Assembly: GCA_010909165.1 (NCBI GenBank)
Contig: MU008183.1
Location: forward strand, 434,001-498,000
Length of the DNA: 64,000 nt
From: Anthoceros angustus
Taxonomy: Eukaryota > Streptophyta > Anthocerotopsida > Anthocerotales > Anthocerotaceae
Reading direction: 5' to 3'
Shown in pieces: positions 1 to 10,885 of this stretch; position 1 is the stretch's first letter; each line of letters starts with the position of its first letter. The notes under the pieces were generated by a model that made no database searches, was not told the DNA's origin, and was given only the letters and a program-made list of their open reading frames with translations. The position numbers and the translations under genes are program-made.

Positions 1-290
1 GCAGCTGGAGCGAGGGCATCCAGGTTTCCTAAGTGTAGGAGATTGCAATCGGGCCACCTCTTCAACTTGCTTGCTTGGGAGACTTATGCGGCGTTGGCTT
101 AAGACTTTGACAAATTCTATCAAGTTTTGTGCCAAAGCATACCATGCAAGGAGATATGGAGCGCGGCTAGCTCTATCCTATTTCACAGCGTTCTTTCCGT
201 AGTGGGTATCCATTGCCCTCCAAAGGGCACTTGTAGGAACTATCTTACAGACAACAGCGACTAGTTCAATAATATGTAATTCATCCAATC
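1..290 (+). repeat. Degenerate dispersed-repeat fragment
   Basis: This stretch is related to 12,455-12,720. Both encode, in broken plus-strand frames, a 'CAKAYH' motif followed by 'VSI-LQRAL'. It has stop codons and no continuous reading frame. I do not recognise the parent element; a transposon-derived coding fragment is the likeliest reading. Confidence 0.4.
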
Positions 291-323
291 TCTCTAATTA
301 TGCTATTGTAGGCATTGTAGGTG

Positions 324-396
324 ACTTTAGACATGAAGTTAGTTCTTTACAGTGTGACCCCAACACACTGTAAAGAACTAACTTCATGTCTAAAGT
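324..396. repeat. Perfect 33-bp inverted repeat, 7-nt loop
   Basis: Bases 324-356 and 364-396 are exact reverse complements around the loop at 357-363. RNA from either strand would fold into an uninterrupted 33-bp hairpin. It could be a MITE-type foldback, a small-RNA precursor or an extrusion-prone palindrome. Confidence 0.9.
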
Positions 397-530
397 AAAT
401 AAACCTATATCAATGTTTGTCATTAATTATCATTAATTATACTATCTATAAATTTTGTTGGTTTCGATGAGTAATTATACTTACATTTTTTAAGAGATTT
501 ATTACCACCTACATTGATATAGGTTTATTT
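397..530. repeat. 20-bp terminal inverted repeats enclosing an AT-rich core
   Basis: Bases 397-416 and 511-530 are exact 20-bp reverse complements and enclose 94 bp of AT-rich DNA. The element directly abuts the hairpin at 324-396. The layout resembles a very small MITE. I could not define a target-site duplication. Confidence 0.6.
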
Positions 531-1155
531 GCAACTAGGTATAGGGAGAACGTGGACACTTCATAAATATGCAGAGATGGGAAGTCCCATTTGCATTGGG
601 GTGATGGCGAACAACCCTTTAGAGTGCCCCATGCGAAAGGAGACTAGGCCCCCCAAATAACTATGTATAGGTAGATAGGTATATTAGATCATTAATAAAA
701 AATATTAATATTGGTAACTAAGGCCAAAGAAAAAATATGATTGGATTGACATAAACTATTGCTCAAATTGTAAAGATGATAGCTTTCAATTTCACATTTG
801 ATAGTCTTGACATAAGTGTTCAAATGATTGTGAAAGCATGTACGCAAACATTGTCCGATAAACGTGCTTGGCTCAAGTTGCTAACTTTTTTTAACATACG
901 ACTCATGACAATGACATAAAGAATGATGAAACTCTTTGAGAACATTTTCCATTTTTCACTTAATTCCCCTGGTTGTGTGATTATTTTATAGTACAAGAAT
1001 ATTTATGTTGACATTCCTCCTGTTGTTGTATTGAAATCACATTGAATATACCAAAAGAGTATCTCATTTGAAATGTGCTAAGGTATATGTTAGACCAAAT
1101 TTTACCACATGGAGACAAAAAGTCTAGTATAATATCACTGGAAGCCTTGTATAAG
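531..1155. other. AT-rich intergenic DNA
   Basis: I see no gene here. It lies downstream of the minus-strand RING gene that ends at 1,156 and probably contains its 3' UTR and polyadenylation region. Confidence 0.5.
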
Positions 1156-2520
1156 TCATTTCATGTGTGAGTCACAAACAGTAAACACGCTTTCTGATAG
1201 TAAGAGTGGTAGTTTGTCTATATACACAAAAAGACGTCGTAGATTATCCCTTGCCAGAGTTACCACATCTTGCACGTCATCCATATCAGTGAAGAACCAT
1301 AGATCCCTAGAATTTACCCGTTTCAAACTATCTCTGCAAAATGGACAAGATTGTGATCTGGCATGCCTGCATATAGGTGCAATTTGAAACATGATTAAAA
1401 ATAACTCAATATACATTTGTTATATATATTTTATGCTAATAATCCAAGATCCCCAATGGTGTGCGATATTATTTTATACTTCAAAAATAAAAGCCTACTC
1501 CTCTAAAAATAGGTCTTAGAGTATTGAATATGAAAGTTCTTAACCACCATGTCATATTTTTATTGCTTACCATTCACGGTAGCATTTGATACACATAGCG
1601 TGATTACAATCTGGTAAAGCAATTTTGTTATTTGTTTCCATGCAAATGCCACATTCTTGTTCTCTTTCTAGATCAAGATCAGACATATGTCCTCTTTCTT
1701 CGTCGACCTTCTTTTTGTATCTTTCCAAACAAATTGCTTTCTGTTTAATATCTTCAAGTTCAGTTAAACCACCAGGTAATTGCTGCAAAGAAGGATAAAT
1801 ATAAGCTGCATCCAATAAGAACACTATATCAACATAAATTTAAGATCTTGTAACTTAAACTACATACAATATAGACCAGCTGAAAAAGCCTACAATGTAT
1901 TTTTACCATAGAATTCACGCAAACTGGCTTTTCTTTCGTGTGTTGACATGGTTGTTGTCCCATCAATATAAACCTTTCAAAACATGTTTCCATATTTTAA
2001 GCAAGAACATGGAGAAAAACATATGTCAAATTCCAACTCATCTGAAATGTTTACAACAACAATATAAGAAGATGTGCGACATGACGCTCTTACAATGGAT
2101 GGTTTATCCGGTAAAAAATAGTCACACATCAATATAAAAAAGTCATCACACCTTGTAGATCAGTACTCGTAGGAGTCCCAAAGCACCAGCAAGGCTGCAA
2201 TCAGTCCATCGGACCAAGAAGAGAAGAAAATGAGCTGCCGGGCTGTAGGACAATCTCATTTGCAGACACGCACCATCGTATTCCCGTGGAAATTCTGATG
2301 CTCTAAGTATCAAAAATAAAGGAAGTCAAACTATTATTATAGGTTTGTTCTGCCACTAGCTAGTGTTCATTGTAGGAGCTGGTATACATAAGCTTCTAAA
2401 AATGTTGATTAATAAATGGATTACTTTTACTTACAAAGTATTTGCATGTTGAATATCAGCTTCTAAAGCTTTTAGAGACTCCTTAAAAGTCCTTCCCGTT
2501 CCCATAGCAGGTAGTATCAT
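1156..2520 (-). CDS. RING-type E3 ubiquitin ligase, AIRP2-like
   Basis: Complete five-exon minus-strand gene: 2,520-2,435, 2,302-2,152, 1,973-1,907, 1,805-1,571 and 1,366-1,156, all with GT-AG borders and phases that fit, giving about 250 residues. The N-terminus (FKESLKALEADIQHANTL), the middle (LQMRLSYSPAAHF) and the RING follow the Arabidopsis AIRP2 family closely. The RING starts CGICMETNNKIALPDCNHAMC and is split by the last intron before SQSCPFCRDSLKRV. AIRP2 is a cytosolic RING E3 that promotes ABA responses; here the function is inferred from family membership. Exon 1 has two in-frame ATGs, at 2,520 and 2,505. The second matches the usual family N-terminus better. The zinc-ligand spacing is intact and I see no lesion. 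The long AT-rich introns contrast with the compact genes at 14-24 kb. Confidence 0.9.
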
Positions 2521-3500
2521 GGCGTTGCTAAAGATTAAACAAAATGCTGACATTAGTAGTAGATTGTATACCAATGTTATTTCATCTTGACAATTTATTA
2601 CAAAAAGTTATTTACCTCAAACAATAGAACTGATTACAAAATATTACAGCTCATCAAAAGTTCATTTTTATTACCATGGTCATCATTTAACATATGGTAT
2701 GTTTTTTGTTCTGATGATGTGGGAGCTTCTATGTAGCATTGCAAATAAGCAGGATTTTGGGAAGTAGTAGCTTTGTGGTGTATCAAATCCATGAGAAAAG
2801 ATGTTGTATTTTTCTAAAACTTATAAACATATAATTAATCATCTCATATGAAAGAATTCCAATTTTGCATGTAATGAACAGATGAGTCCAAGTATAATCA
2901 TTCATTGATTCAATGTTCATTCAAAAGTACCATAATTGAACTACAAGATTGAGCATAATGCTTAAGATTTACATAGACCTATCATCTCATATTGTCATAG
3001 TTTCATTATCTTCAGGGATGCATAAACCCCCAAAAGGGGGCGGCCATTTGCTCTTTTCATAGAAAAAGAAACACTTCATACTTAAAGCTTTAGCATTAAA
3101 TTTTAATATACTTACATATTTTTTACACATATAAGTGATAATAATAATAAATATAGTAATAAATATTAAATAATTATGTATTTTTAAATGATTCTTTTTA
3201 ACCTAAATATTATATTTTATGATTAATTACCAATTGCTGATAGTGTTTTCATAAGCTTATTTCATATTTCTGTTACAAGTACTTTAGACTTTTTTCATCT
3301 CTTATAAGTTTTTCCATAAGCTTATTTCATCTCATGTCTCCATAATAGTCTAAACTTTTTTTCATCTCTTATAACTTTTGCCTCTTTTTTCTCTTATCTT
3401 AAACATTATCTCTAGTTCTCATATAGGTATGTGTACTTTGCTTTTACCTCCTTTATGCAGTACTATCTCTGTACCATGGTGGTCCTTCCACCCTTAGCGA
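2521..3500. other. AT-rich upstream region, no gene seen
   Basis: This is the 5' flank of the RING gene. It is strongly AT-rich with short poly-T tracts, and I find no coding potential. Promoter elements could not be assigned. Confidence 0.4.
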
Positions 3501-3795
3501 ACATAAAGTTATTGTTGTTGTTGTTGTTAAGTACTCCGCTTTGACTTGAGTGTCTGGGTTTGAATCCCGGTACCTGAATATGGTTGCTTCACATAATTGT
3601 ATAGCTTTGCTATTTGCACAGAACATGGTTGCTTCCCGTAATGTATAATGAGAGCCAAGAATTGGTTGCTTCACATAATGGTATATCTTTGCTATTTGCA
3701 CAGAAAATGGTTGCTTCCCGTATATTTCTGCGTTTTGCACATTGTTCGAGTCCCGGTAATGGAATATGGTTGCTTTCCGTACTGGTATATCTTTG
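3500..3795 (+). repeat. Short imperfect repeats with a Pol III B-box-like motif
   Basis: A motif reading 'tggttgctt...gtatatctttgct' recurs several times. At 3,558-3,568 the sequence GGTTTGAATCC, within a stretch resembling a tRNA T-arm, suggests a tRNA-derived SINE fragment. No complete tRNA can be folded. Confidence 0.35.
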
Positions 3796-4117
3796 CTCTT
3801 TGCACATTGTTCTTGGTTTATTTACCATTGGATCTATTTTCACATCGAAAATACTTTATTTCTAGCTCATTTTGCTCTTTGCCCATTGTTCTTGGTTTAT
3901 TTACCATTGGATCTATTTTCACATCGAAAATACTTTATTTCTAGCTCATTTTGCTCTTTGCCCATTGTTCTATAAGTTGTTGGTATATTTACCAATGGAT
4001 CTATTTTTACAACAAAAATATACTTTATTTCTAGCCAATTTTGCTCTTTGCACATTGTTCTATAAGTCATTGGTTTATTTCGTACTGAATCCATTTTCAC
4101 AAAAAAAAAATTTGTAG
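3796..4117 (+). repeat. Tandem repeat, about 79-bp unit, four copies
   Basis: Units begin 'gctctttgc.cattgttc' near 3,796, 3,875, 3,954 and 4,042. The first two are nearly identical; the last two carry a short insertion and more differences. It has no open frame of note. Confidence 0.8.
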
Positions 4118-4200
4118 AAGAATATAGCAAGGTCAGCCTGTCATTTTATAGAAGAATATAGCAAGGTTAGCCTGTCAGTTTATAGAGGAATATAGCAAGG
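4115..4200 (+). repeat. 34-bp tandem repeat, about 2.5 copies
   Basis: 'tagaagaatatagcaaggt' recurs at 4,115, 4,149 and 4,183 with one or two differences. Confidence 0.75.
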
Positions 4201-4252
4201 TACATATAAATAAACCTTTTAATGTTTGCAATAGTTTTCTAAAATGATTACC

Positions 4253-4597
4253 GTACCCCAAGGGGTGATTCGACGTTAATTAATTAAAATTAGTAAAAAT
4301 TGAAAATCTAGATATTATTATACTTGAAATGTTGAATAAGTAAAAATTTATGAGTTTATGATGCCGAAAATAAAGAAATTAGGGTTTGTGTGGAAAATTA
4401 GGGCCTATTTAGGGAGGTCTATAATTATCCATTAGTTTTATATATATACCTATGTATTTTAATAAATGTTGAAATTTGATAAAATTATTTTTTGTAAATG
4501 TTGAAATTTTAAAAAATGTAAATATTTATGTTGAACCTTATTTTTTTCAAAAAATAATTATTTCGGCATTATCCTGTTGAACCACCCCTCGGGGTAC
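4253..4597. mobile_element. MITE-like element with 22-bp terminal inverted repeats
   Basis: Bases 4,253-4,274 and 4,576-4,597 are imperfect reverse complements (about 19 of 22 match) around a 300-bp very AT-rich core. Shorter complementary stretches just inside them ('atgccgaaa' near 4,362 and its complement near 4,563) extend the pairing. It has no coding capacity. The size and structure fit a non-autonomous DNA transposon; superfamily unknown. Confidence 0.5.
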
Positions 4598-4830
4598 TTA
4601 TATACTCCTTCATATCCCTCTTGTCCGTTTATAAATGTTGCTTAGCTTGAACTTTTGTGTATTTCATTTCTTTTATGCTACATAATTAAATTCTTTATGA
4701 ATAGTTAAGAACTTTATATCACTCCACTTATATACTTTTGTTTTGGATGATCTTTTGCCTTGGTACACTATCTTAACCCCTAAACCTAAGCAAACAAATC
4801 TAATACGCAGGAATATAGGTGCAAACCAAT

Positions 4831-5425
4831 AACAACAGGAGGGAGTAGCTCGCACGTCGTGGCACAAACACACTCTCCCCACGAGAACAACACGCAAATT
4901 CCTCACACATCGCCTCCTGAGTCATAGCTTTGGCCTCCTCACAACGCCTCAGACAGACATCTGAGGACAAGCTATGATCCGAGCTTGTCTCAATGGAAGG
5001 GTCTATATATACTAGACTGCATCGCATATTCCTAAGATATCCTATTGGCATCGATATGCCGAAATATCCTAAGAATACACTATAATATGCAATATGCCAA
5101 AGCATATTACTTGAGCTTATCCACTTAGCTATTGTATCCTAAGAATACACTATAATATGCAAGGAATATGCCAAAGCATATTACTTGAGCTTATCCACTT
5201 AGCTATTGTATCCTAAGAATACACTATAATATGCAATATGCCAAGCATATTACTTGAGCTTATCCACTTAGCTATTGCTAACCATGTTTAATTAACACTA
5301 ATCAATGCTTAATTAACATAAGCACTTTAGATTAATTAACACTAATTACTTACTTAAAGATAAGTAATTAGATTAATTAATGCTAATCAAACACTAAACC
5401 CAAGTGCAGAGATTAGTATCACACG
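4831..5425 (-). repeat. Left (3') LTR of the gypsy element
   Basis: Direct counterpart of 10,352-10,885. It contains three tandem copies of a roughly 70-bp unit (cctaagaatacactataata...) between 5,068 and 5,278, where the right LTR has two. The LTRs have therefore changed repeat number since insertion. The shared end is '..cacggcatgaca'. Confidence 0.8.
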
Positions 5426-5689
5426 GCATGACAGCTGTCGCACGAGGTAAGCACTTGAATTCATATAAGCACTTCCTCGACCAACAACCAAGCAAACAAA
5501 TCTAATACGCAGATATATAGGTGCAACCAATCCCCCCCTGATAATGTGAGACTCTAAGTCAAAACATTATCATTAGTAGGACTACACACGCACCTCATGT
5601 AGCGCATTGTGCACAAAACCAATCTCCTTCGGAATGTCGCCCGAGGTTATGAACCTTGTCCATGAGTGGAGGCTTGTCTTGACATCCTT

Positions 5690-6010
5690 ATGGGCCTGCT
5701 ATGGACTACTCTCCCCACCGGTTGCTCGCCATTTTCTTCTTGCCTTATCGAGCCTGTGCCTCCTGCGGAACACTGGTTCATTCTTGATTAGTTCTATGTG
5801 GAACTTCCCTTTGGTGTACTTCCCCATCTCCGCAAGCGTGAAAGCAAACACATGTCGCGATGCCTCCAACAACTCCTTTAGCCGACGCTGATTGCTCTTC
5901 AACTCGACGCTTAACCACTCATGTGGTGGCTCGATGGCTTGCACGCTTCCTCTACGTGCTCGCTCTCCTTGCCCTCCAAACTCGCCTTCTCCTGTTGAGA
6001 TGCGAGTGCT
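5690..6010 (-). pseudogene. Gypsy reverse transcriptase, N-terminal fragment
   Basis: The minus frame reads RRLKELLEASRHVFAFTLAE, then MGKYTKGKFHIELIKNEPVF and RRRHRL. This is the start of a gypsy RT domain, the region that enters the fingers just before the first RT block. The catalytic YxDD region and everything after it are absent: the homology stops near 5,690. It lies in one frame with a linker that joins it to the methyltransferase-like domain upstream, so both were probably part of one polyprotein. Confidence 0.75.
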
Positions 6011-6339
6011 GGAATGTCCTTCACCCACCGAACCCGCCGCTTCAACCCCGCCTTCTTGGTTTGAAGTTGGTAGCGACTCAGCTAAACAACCAGTCATCAT
6101 GTTCACGTCAAATGCTTGCCCAAGCAATCGACACCGTTCCTTCTCGGTCACTCCGGTGTCTTCGTGGCTGATCAAATCCATGGCCAACTCCTCTCTGTGG
6201 CTGTTGGCTCTCCCAAGGCCTCGCCATGTCATCCACCACAACGCCGGGCCATGGTTCTGAAGGCGTAAGACTTGGACTTAGACACAAAGGTTGGCCAAGC
6301 CGCCATGGGGTGTCCAGCGTGTTCACAGGAAGTGCGGCT

Positions 6340-6990
6340 TGTCGCCTTGATGACTTGTTGGGCATGCCTTCCGATGCTAGCACATCCTTGACAACATGAT
6401 TAGGTCGCTTGGTGAACGACCTCGCACACTTCAAATGTTCCAAGGGAGCAAGGTTAGTCCACATGGACCTCAACCTATGAGCCCTCGAACCAAATTGAGC
6501 TGCATCCAATAGAAGCTCCCGACCCAACACTCCTCGGATCGTGGCAAAGTCCTCCGAACTTGCTTCTTCACGCTCATGCATGGCACATTCTCCAACATGT
6601 ATCCACAAGGCCTTTCTTGCCCTTTCGGATCAAGCGCAAGATCCTCATCAGTCATAGAACAATGCTTTCGTGGATCCTTGACCTTGACCTGCAGAGGATA
6701 GTCCTTGACACTCCCAACTGCGATGACAAGGTCCACCGGTTGCCCAAGACAACTCAAATGGGACAACCCTATCATGCGAACATCCATCGGCGCTCGGTAA
6801 CCCTTCACCGACTCCCACGCCGAGGTTAGGTACTCCCCATCAAGTCTCTTACGCGCTCGCGGACACAATCCTTGCTTTTGGATCCGGGTCACAATGCACG
6901 ATCTTCGCACTTTGATGCCACACTTTAGCACCGCCCAAGCCGCATCGATGCCTCCAAAGAGTTCCACGAGCACTATGCCGTCTTCCCGAG
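6340..6990 (-). pseudogene. C5-cytosine DNA methyltransferase-like domain of gypsy polyprotein
   Basis: On the minus strand, 'WRPREDGIVLVELFGGIDA' looks like the SAM-binding motif I of C5-methyltransferases. It is followed by a motif II/III-like stretch (GIKVRR), 'PVDLVIA' leading into the catalytic loop, 'YMLENVP' (motif VI, ENV) and, after a frame change near 6,560, 'DAAQFGSRAHRLRSMWTNL' (motif VIII-like, with the RxR arginines). The catalytic Pro-Cys-Gln is not seen; the matching place reads Pro-Leu-Gln. As given, the domain would lack the nucleophile and is frameshifted. The linker downstream leads into RT. In the family the reaction is transfer of methyl from SAM to cytosine C5. Activity here is unlikely; a former role in self-methylation is inference. 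Confidence 0.65.
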
Positions 6991-8130
6991 GTCGCCATGT
7001 GATGACCGGGTGTTTAGGTCACAAACAGGCTCAACCCTAGGCAAGAACTTGTAGTTCTCCGGCTCATAGGGCACCGGTCCTCTTGCACCATCCTCCAGCC
7101 TTTTGCACGGCTCATTGCTGCAGTCACCAGCTCCGTCCGAGTGACTTGAAGAACCTCCTCCGAGGGTGGTTGCAACCCTAGCTTGTTTTCCTCCTCCTCG
7201 TCGAAATCCTCCATCAGGTCAGTTGCGGTTGTTAGACACACGCCAAGAGGTTCAAGCACGTATGGCGTGTCCTTCACTACGGCGCCAAACACTGGGTAGA
7301 CGCTGTTGGCAATGAGGTTCTCATGATCCTTGCCATGCAGCTGCAGAGGGATGCGGGCAATCCGTTCATCGGTTTTGCTCCAGCTTCTCCAGCCTGGTCG
7401 ATAGTAGACTGCTCCGCCCACAAATCCACCATGACCTGTGTTTGTACAAAGCGTCCGCTCCCAAAGAAGACATCAAATGTGTCGCTTGACCAAGCGGTGT
7501 ACCTCGACAAAGGTGAAGTCTGTTCTTGGTTTGAATGAAACCTTCAGCTTGTACCTTGTCACCCCAACACATGCTCCGTGGTCCCAGGTCCGGATCTTCC
7601 ACTTGGTTTCCTTCAACCTTTCTTGGTGGAGACCCAACGCTTCCTTCACTCTTCTTCCAACGATCACCTACCGTGCTTGTCAATCAACACCTCCTTGGTG
7701 CGAATCCATTGATTTCAATGTGCCTCTCCGATTGTTGACCAAAGCCACTCCCACTGCGGCAAAGATTCCGCTTCTCCACGAGATGCTTGGCTCGAGGTCA
7801 AGAATGACATCATTGCCACCGTGGCACATTGTCGACACTTGCTTCGCCTTCAAGGGTTGTCAACATCCGCCGAGTCAAACCCGACTTCCTTCACGCTCAA
7901 CCCCATGTCTTGTAGGTGAAACATGGCATCTCCGAAGCTTTTGTGCCATCGCCTCCGCCAAGAACTGCATGGGTTTCTCCACATCGCCCACTGACTTTGA
8001 TGTTGCTCCCACAGTTGCTCCTGGCAATGGCTCAAACGACTTTGGCATCTTGGCATAGGTTCGGAAGAGGATCCCAAGCTTCCTTCCGTGTCTTCCGTGA
8101 CCGGTGTCAAGACATCCTCTTCTTCCTCGA
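6991..8130 (-). pseudogene. Gypsy gag-pol middle region (protease-sized), broken frames
   Basis: Several overlapping minus-strand frames of 64-135 codons cover this part. They include an acidic stretch (LMEDFDEEEENKLGL) and a segment (FTFVEVHRLVKRHI) repeated in neighbouring frames after a shift. Its position between the gag zinc knuckle and the methyltransferase-like domain is that of the aspartic protease. I cannot point to an unambiguous D-S/T-G active site. The long plus-strand frames here (7,438-8,431) are shadows. Confidence 0.45.
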
Positions 8131-9540
8131 GCTATCTTCTCTCGTAGCTGCGGAGGTTTCTTCCCTGCCCTTGGATCCGGGTCACCGCCATGTATCCAAG
8201 CTTGTGCTCATCTTCTTCGTCCTCGATGATGAACCGCTCTCCTTGATCTTCGCCGCACCAACTTCTCCAGCTTTGCAAGGCGTGCCACGTAGCTGTCCAT
8301 CGCCTTCTTTGATGCTTCCCGCTTTTGTCCACGGGACTTCGCGGTCCTCCTCCACGGCGCCTTTGCTCTTGATTTTGTGGATGAGGTTGACGCAGATGCA
8401 TTGGCCGGGGTTGCTGCTCGATAACCCGTAGGCCGCAATTCGGATGCTTCTCCCAACATGCCGCTTCATTGTGCCTGCATTCACACCTAGGGCATGGCTC
8501 CTCACCCTTGACTCCTCCGAATGCATGCTCGCACTCATGAGGGGAATGGTCCGCCCTCGGCACCTCACGCAGGGCTCACACTTGGGCTGTGGGCTGGCTT
8601 GTCTCGCCGAGCTCCTCCACTCTGACCTCCGCGTCGGTCATGTCGTCCACCACTCCTACTTGTGCTGGAGTAATCACTTGCAACAGCACGAGAGAAAGTG
8701 TCAGCGGGCCCTATCTTGTCAGCCATCTCGTACACTTCCTTGAGGGTGTAGTGTTGCCCCTTCGTGCTGTGCACCGCTTGTTGCACCTTCATGCGCAGTG
8801 CATATGGCAATGCCTGCAAGTACTTCTCTGCAGCCAGTCGGTCACTCATGATCTTGGTGTCACGTACCAACTGGTCGATTCTTCGGTAAGCCATCTTCGC
8901 AGTCTCGCCTGACTTCATCTTGAAGTGTGTCAGCTCGGAGATCTTCTCATCCGTGCTTGCAGGAAACTCCAGCCGGAAGATGTCAAACATCTCTTCGATG
9001 GGATCGTGCCCACTCGGTGCCACCGCCGTCTGACCGGTTCCTTCGAGCTTGAACTGCTACTCACTGGTCCTCCGGTGGCAAGGTGCCGCTCGTCCTGTGA
9101 ACAACTCCTTGTGCTCGCGATAGCACGCCAATGCTTCATCCCCAAGTACTTGGCATTTGGATGAAGCCGTATCGCTTCGTGTATCCGGTCTTCAATTCCA
9201 TCTCCGCACACACCGCACTGCATTTCTCGATGAAGTCCTCCAGGGCAAGGTGCCCGCCGTCTGAACAACTCCATTCGATCCTTGTCTCCTCCCATCTTGA
9301 CGACTCCAAGAGACAAGTCCTCCTCATTGCCGCTCACCGAGTTGTCCGGCACTAACGTGTCTTGTGTGTTGCCACTCACAGATCCTTCAAAGATTGTTGA
9401 TTGTGTCGCTGGGTTCCTCCGCGTCCTTCGGTGGTACCAAAATCGAGGTGTCGCACTTCTCCTCTTGGTGGGACTTGAATTCGCTCGATGGACTTGGTTG
9501 GTAGCTCCGTCCGGATCGAGTGTGTCCAGCATGCACTCCA
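8131..9540 (-). pseudogene. Gypsy gag remnant with zinc knuckle
   Basis: The best frame (9,023-8,565) reads as a retrotransposon gag: 'MFDIFRLEFPASTDEK', 'AYRRIDQLVRDTKIMSDRL', then 'KYLQALPYALRMKVQQAV'. It is followed by a Ser/Arg/Gly-rich linker and a CCHC-like knuckle (CPRC...H....CW..HP) near 8,480. The N-terminal part (9,530-9,030) continues in two shifted frames. Gag forms the particle and the knuckle binds element RNA. Frameshifts break it in at least three places. Confidence 0.6.
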
Positions 9541-9659
9541 GGCGGTTAGTGGCTAGATCAAACCCTTAATCAAGGTTAACACACCCCGCTATCTTAGATC
9601 GTGATTAGTGAAACCTCTAAGTATCTATGCATGTTAAAATCGCATAGAAATACTCTGCA

Positions 9660-9780
9660 GGCTACATCAAAAAATGTGAGCTGGGTGAGTTGGATAGCAA
9701 AGGCATAGAACTCCAGAGTTAAGCACCCGTGGGGTGGATCAGTACCTGGATGGGGTGCCGGCTAACCAGGAGTTTTGGAC
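9660..9780 (+). pseudogene. 5S rRNA-related sequence (Cassandra-like)
   Basis: The stretch 'AACTCCAGAGTTAAGC', then 'AGTACCTGGATGGGGTGCC' and 'CCAGGAGT', follows the second half of plant 5S rRNA in order and spacing, including the A-box, intermediate element and C-box of the internal promoter. The first half is much weaker. Cassandra TRIM retrotransposons of vascular plants carry such 5S-derived promoters in their LTRs, so this may be a Cassandra LTR fragment inside the gypsy 5' region. It could also be a decayed 5S gene. Confidence 0.55.
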
Positions 9781-9939
9781 AGAAAGTGAAATCAAATGGA
9801 CTGATGACATACCTATGTCTAATGACATACCTATGTCTATCCGCTTCCCCCTTTTCCCTTGGAATCCGGGGCCCAAGAGTAAAATACTCTTGTTTCTCCC
9901 TTGGTTGGTTGGCCTTAAAAGGCCAGCCCCTGTGGAGGC

Positions 9940-10150
9940 CTCATTCCTCCTTGGGCTTCTTGCCTTCTTCGCCTCCTCCTTGGCCTTGGGCTTCTTCGCC
10001 TCCTCCTTGGCCTTGGGCTTGGGCTTCTTCTCCTCTCTCCTTGGCCTTGGACTTGGGCTTCTTCGCCTCCTTGGCCTTGGACTTGGGCTTCTTGCCTCCT
10101 GGCCTTGGGCTTGAGCTTCTTCTCCTCTCTCCTTGGGCTTGGTCCCCTCT
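9940..10150. repeat. Imperfect 24-bp minisatellite (ttggccttgggcttcttcgcctcc)
   Basis: About seven to eight diverged units. On the minus strand it encodes Lys/Pro/Ala/Glu-rich repeats of the form KPKAKEEAK, possibly a basic N-terminal extension of the gypsy gag. Unit length varies (18-30 bp). Confidence 0.65.
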
Positions 10151-10223
10151 GGCCTCAAGCCTTGGCCTTGGGCACACTTGAGAGTCCCTTGCCTACTTGC
10201 TTAAAGAGCGAGCGCACAGAGCC

Positions 10224-10302
10224 TCGCCTAGCATCACCTAGCATCGCCTAGCGTCGTCTAGCGTCACCTAGCATCGCCTAACGTCACCTAGCCTAGCATC
10301 AC
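10224..10302. repeat. 10-bp tandem repeat (cctagcatcr)
   Basis: Around seven to eight copies of a decamer with R/Y changes, next to the right LTR of the gypsy element. No function seen. Confidence 0.75.
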
Positions 10303-10351
10303 ACTAAGCCTAGCACGGCCTATCTAGCGTACGCACACGGAGATCATAGCT

Positions 10352-10885
10352 TGTAACAACAGGAGGGAGTAGCTCGCGCATCGTGGCACAAACACACTCT
10401 CCCCACGAGAACAACACGCAAATTCCTCACACATCGCCTGAGTCATAGCTTTGGCCTCCTCACAACGCCTCAGACAGATATCTAGAGGACAAGCTATGAT
10501 CCGAGCTTGTCCTCAATGGAAGGGTCTATATATACTAGACCGCATCGATATTCCTAAGATATCCTATTGGCATCGCATATGCCAAATATCCTAAGAATAC
10601 ACTATAATATGCAATATGCCAAAGCATATTACTTGAGCTTATCCACTTAGCTATTGTATCCTAAGAATACACTATAATATGCAAGGAATATGCCAAAGCA
10701 TATTACTTGAGCTTATCCACTTAGCTATTGCTAACCATGTTTAATTAACACTAATCAATGCTTAATTAACATAAGCACTTTAGATTAATTAACACTAATT
10801 ACTTACTTAAAGATAAGTAATTAGATTAATTAATGCTAATCAAACACTAAACCCAAGTGCAGAGATTAGTATCACACGGCATGAC
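10352..10885 (-). repeat. Right (5') LTR of the gypsy element
   Basis: Direct counterpart of 4,831-5,425; it begins TGTAACAACAGG and ends GGCATGACA. Its internal 70-bp repeat (10,590-10,727) is present twice, against three times in the left LTR. It includes a TATA-like stretch (tctatatatactag) near 10,527. Confidence 0.8.

Larger units (their letters stand above)
4831..10885 (-). mobile_element. Decayed Ty3/gypsy LTR retrotransposon with methyltransferase domain
   Basis: Two direct repeats of about 590 and 530 bp (4,831-5,425 and 10,352-10,885) flank 4.9 kb of minus-strand coding remnants. From 5' (right) to 3' (left) these are gag with a zinc knuckle, a protease-sized region, a C5-DNA methyltransferase-like domain, and the N-terminal part of a gypsy reverse transcriptase. 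Most of RT, RNase H and integrase are missing. Every domain is frameshifted, so the copy cannot be autonomous. The right repeat starts TG and ends CA; the left one has lost its TG. A short motif (aagcaaacaaatctaatacg) at 4,788 and 5,489 flanks the left repeat, hinting at a nested or larger LTR. Confidence 0.75.

Noticed and set aside
7438-8431. Long plus-strand frames of 171-206 codons
   Set aside because: Antisense shadows of the minus-strand gypsy gag-pol; no motifs.
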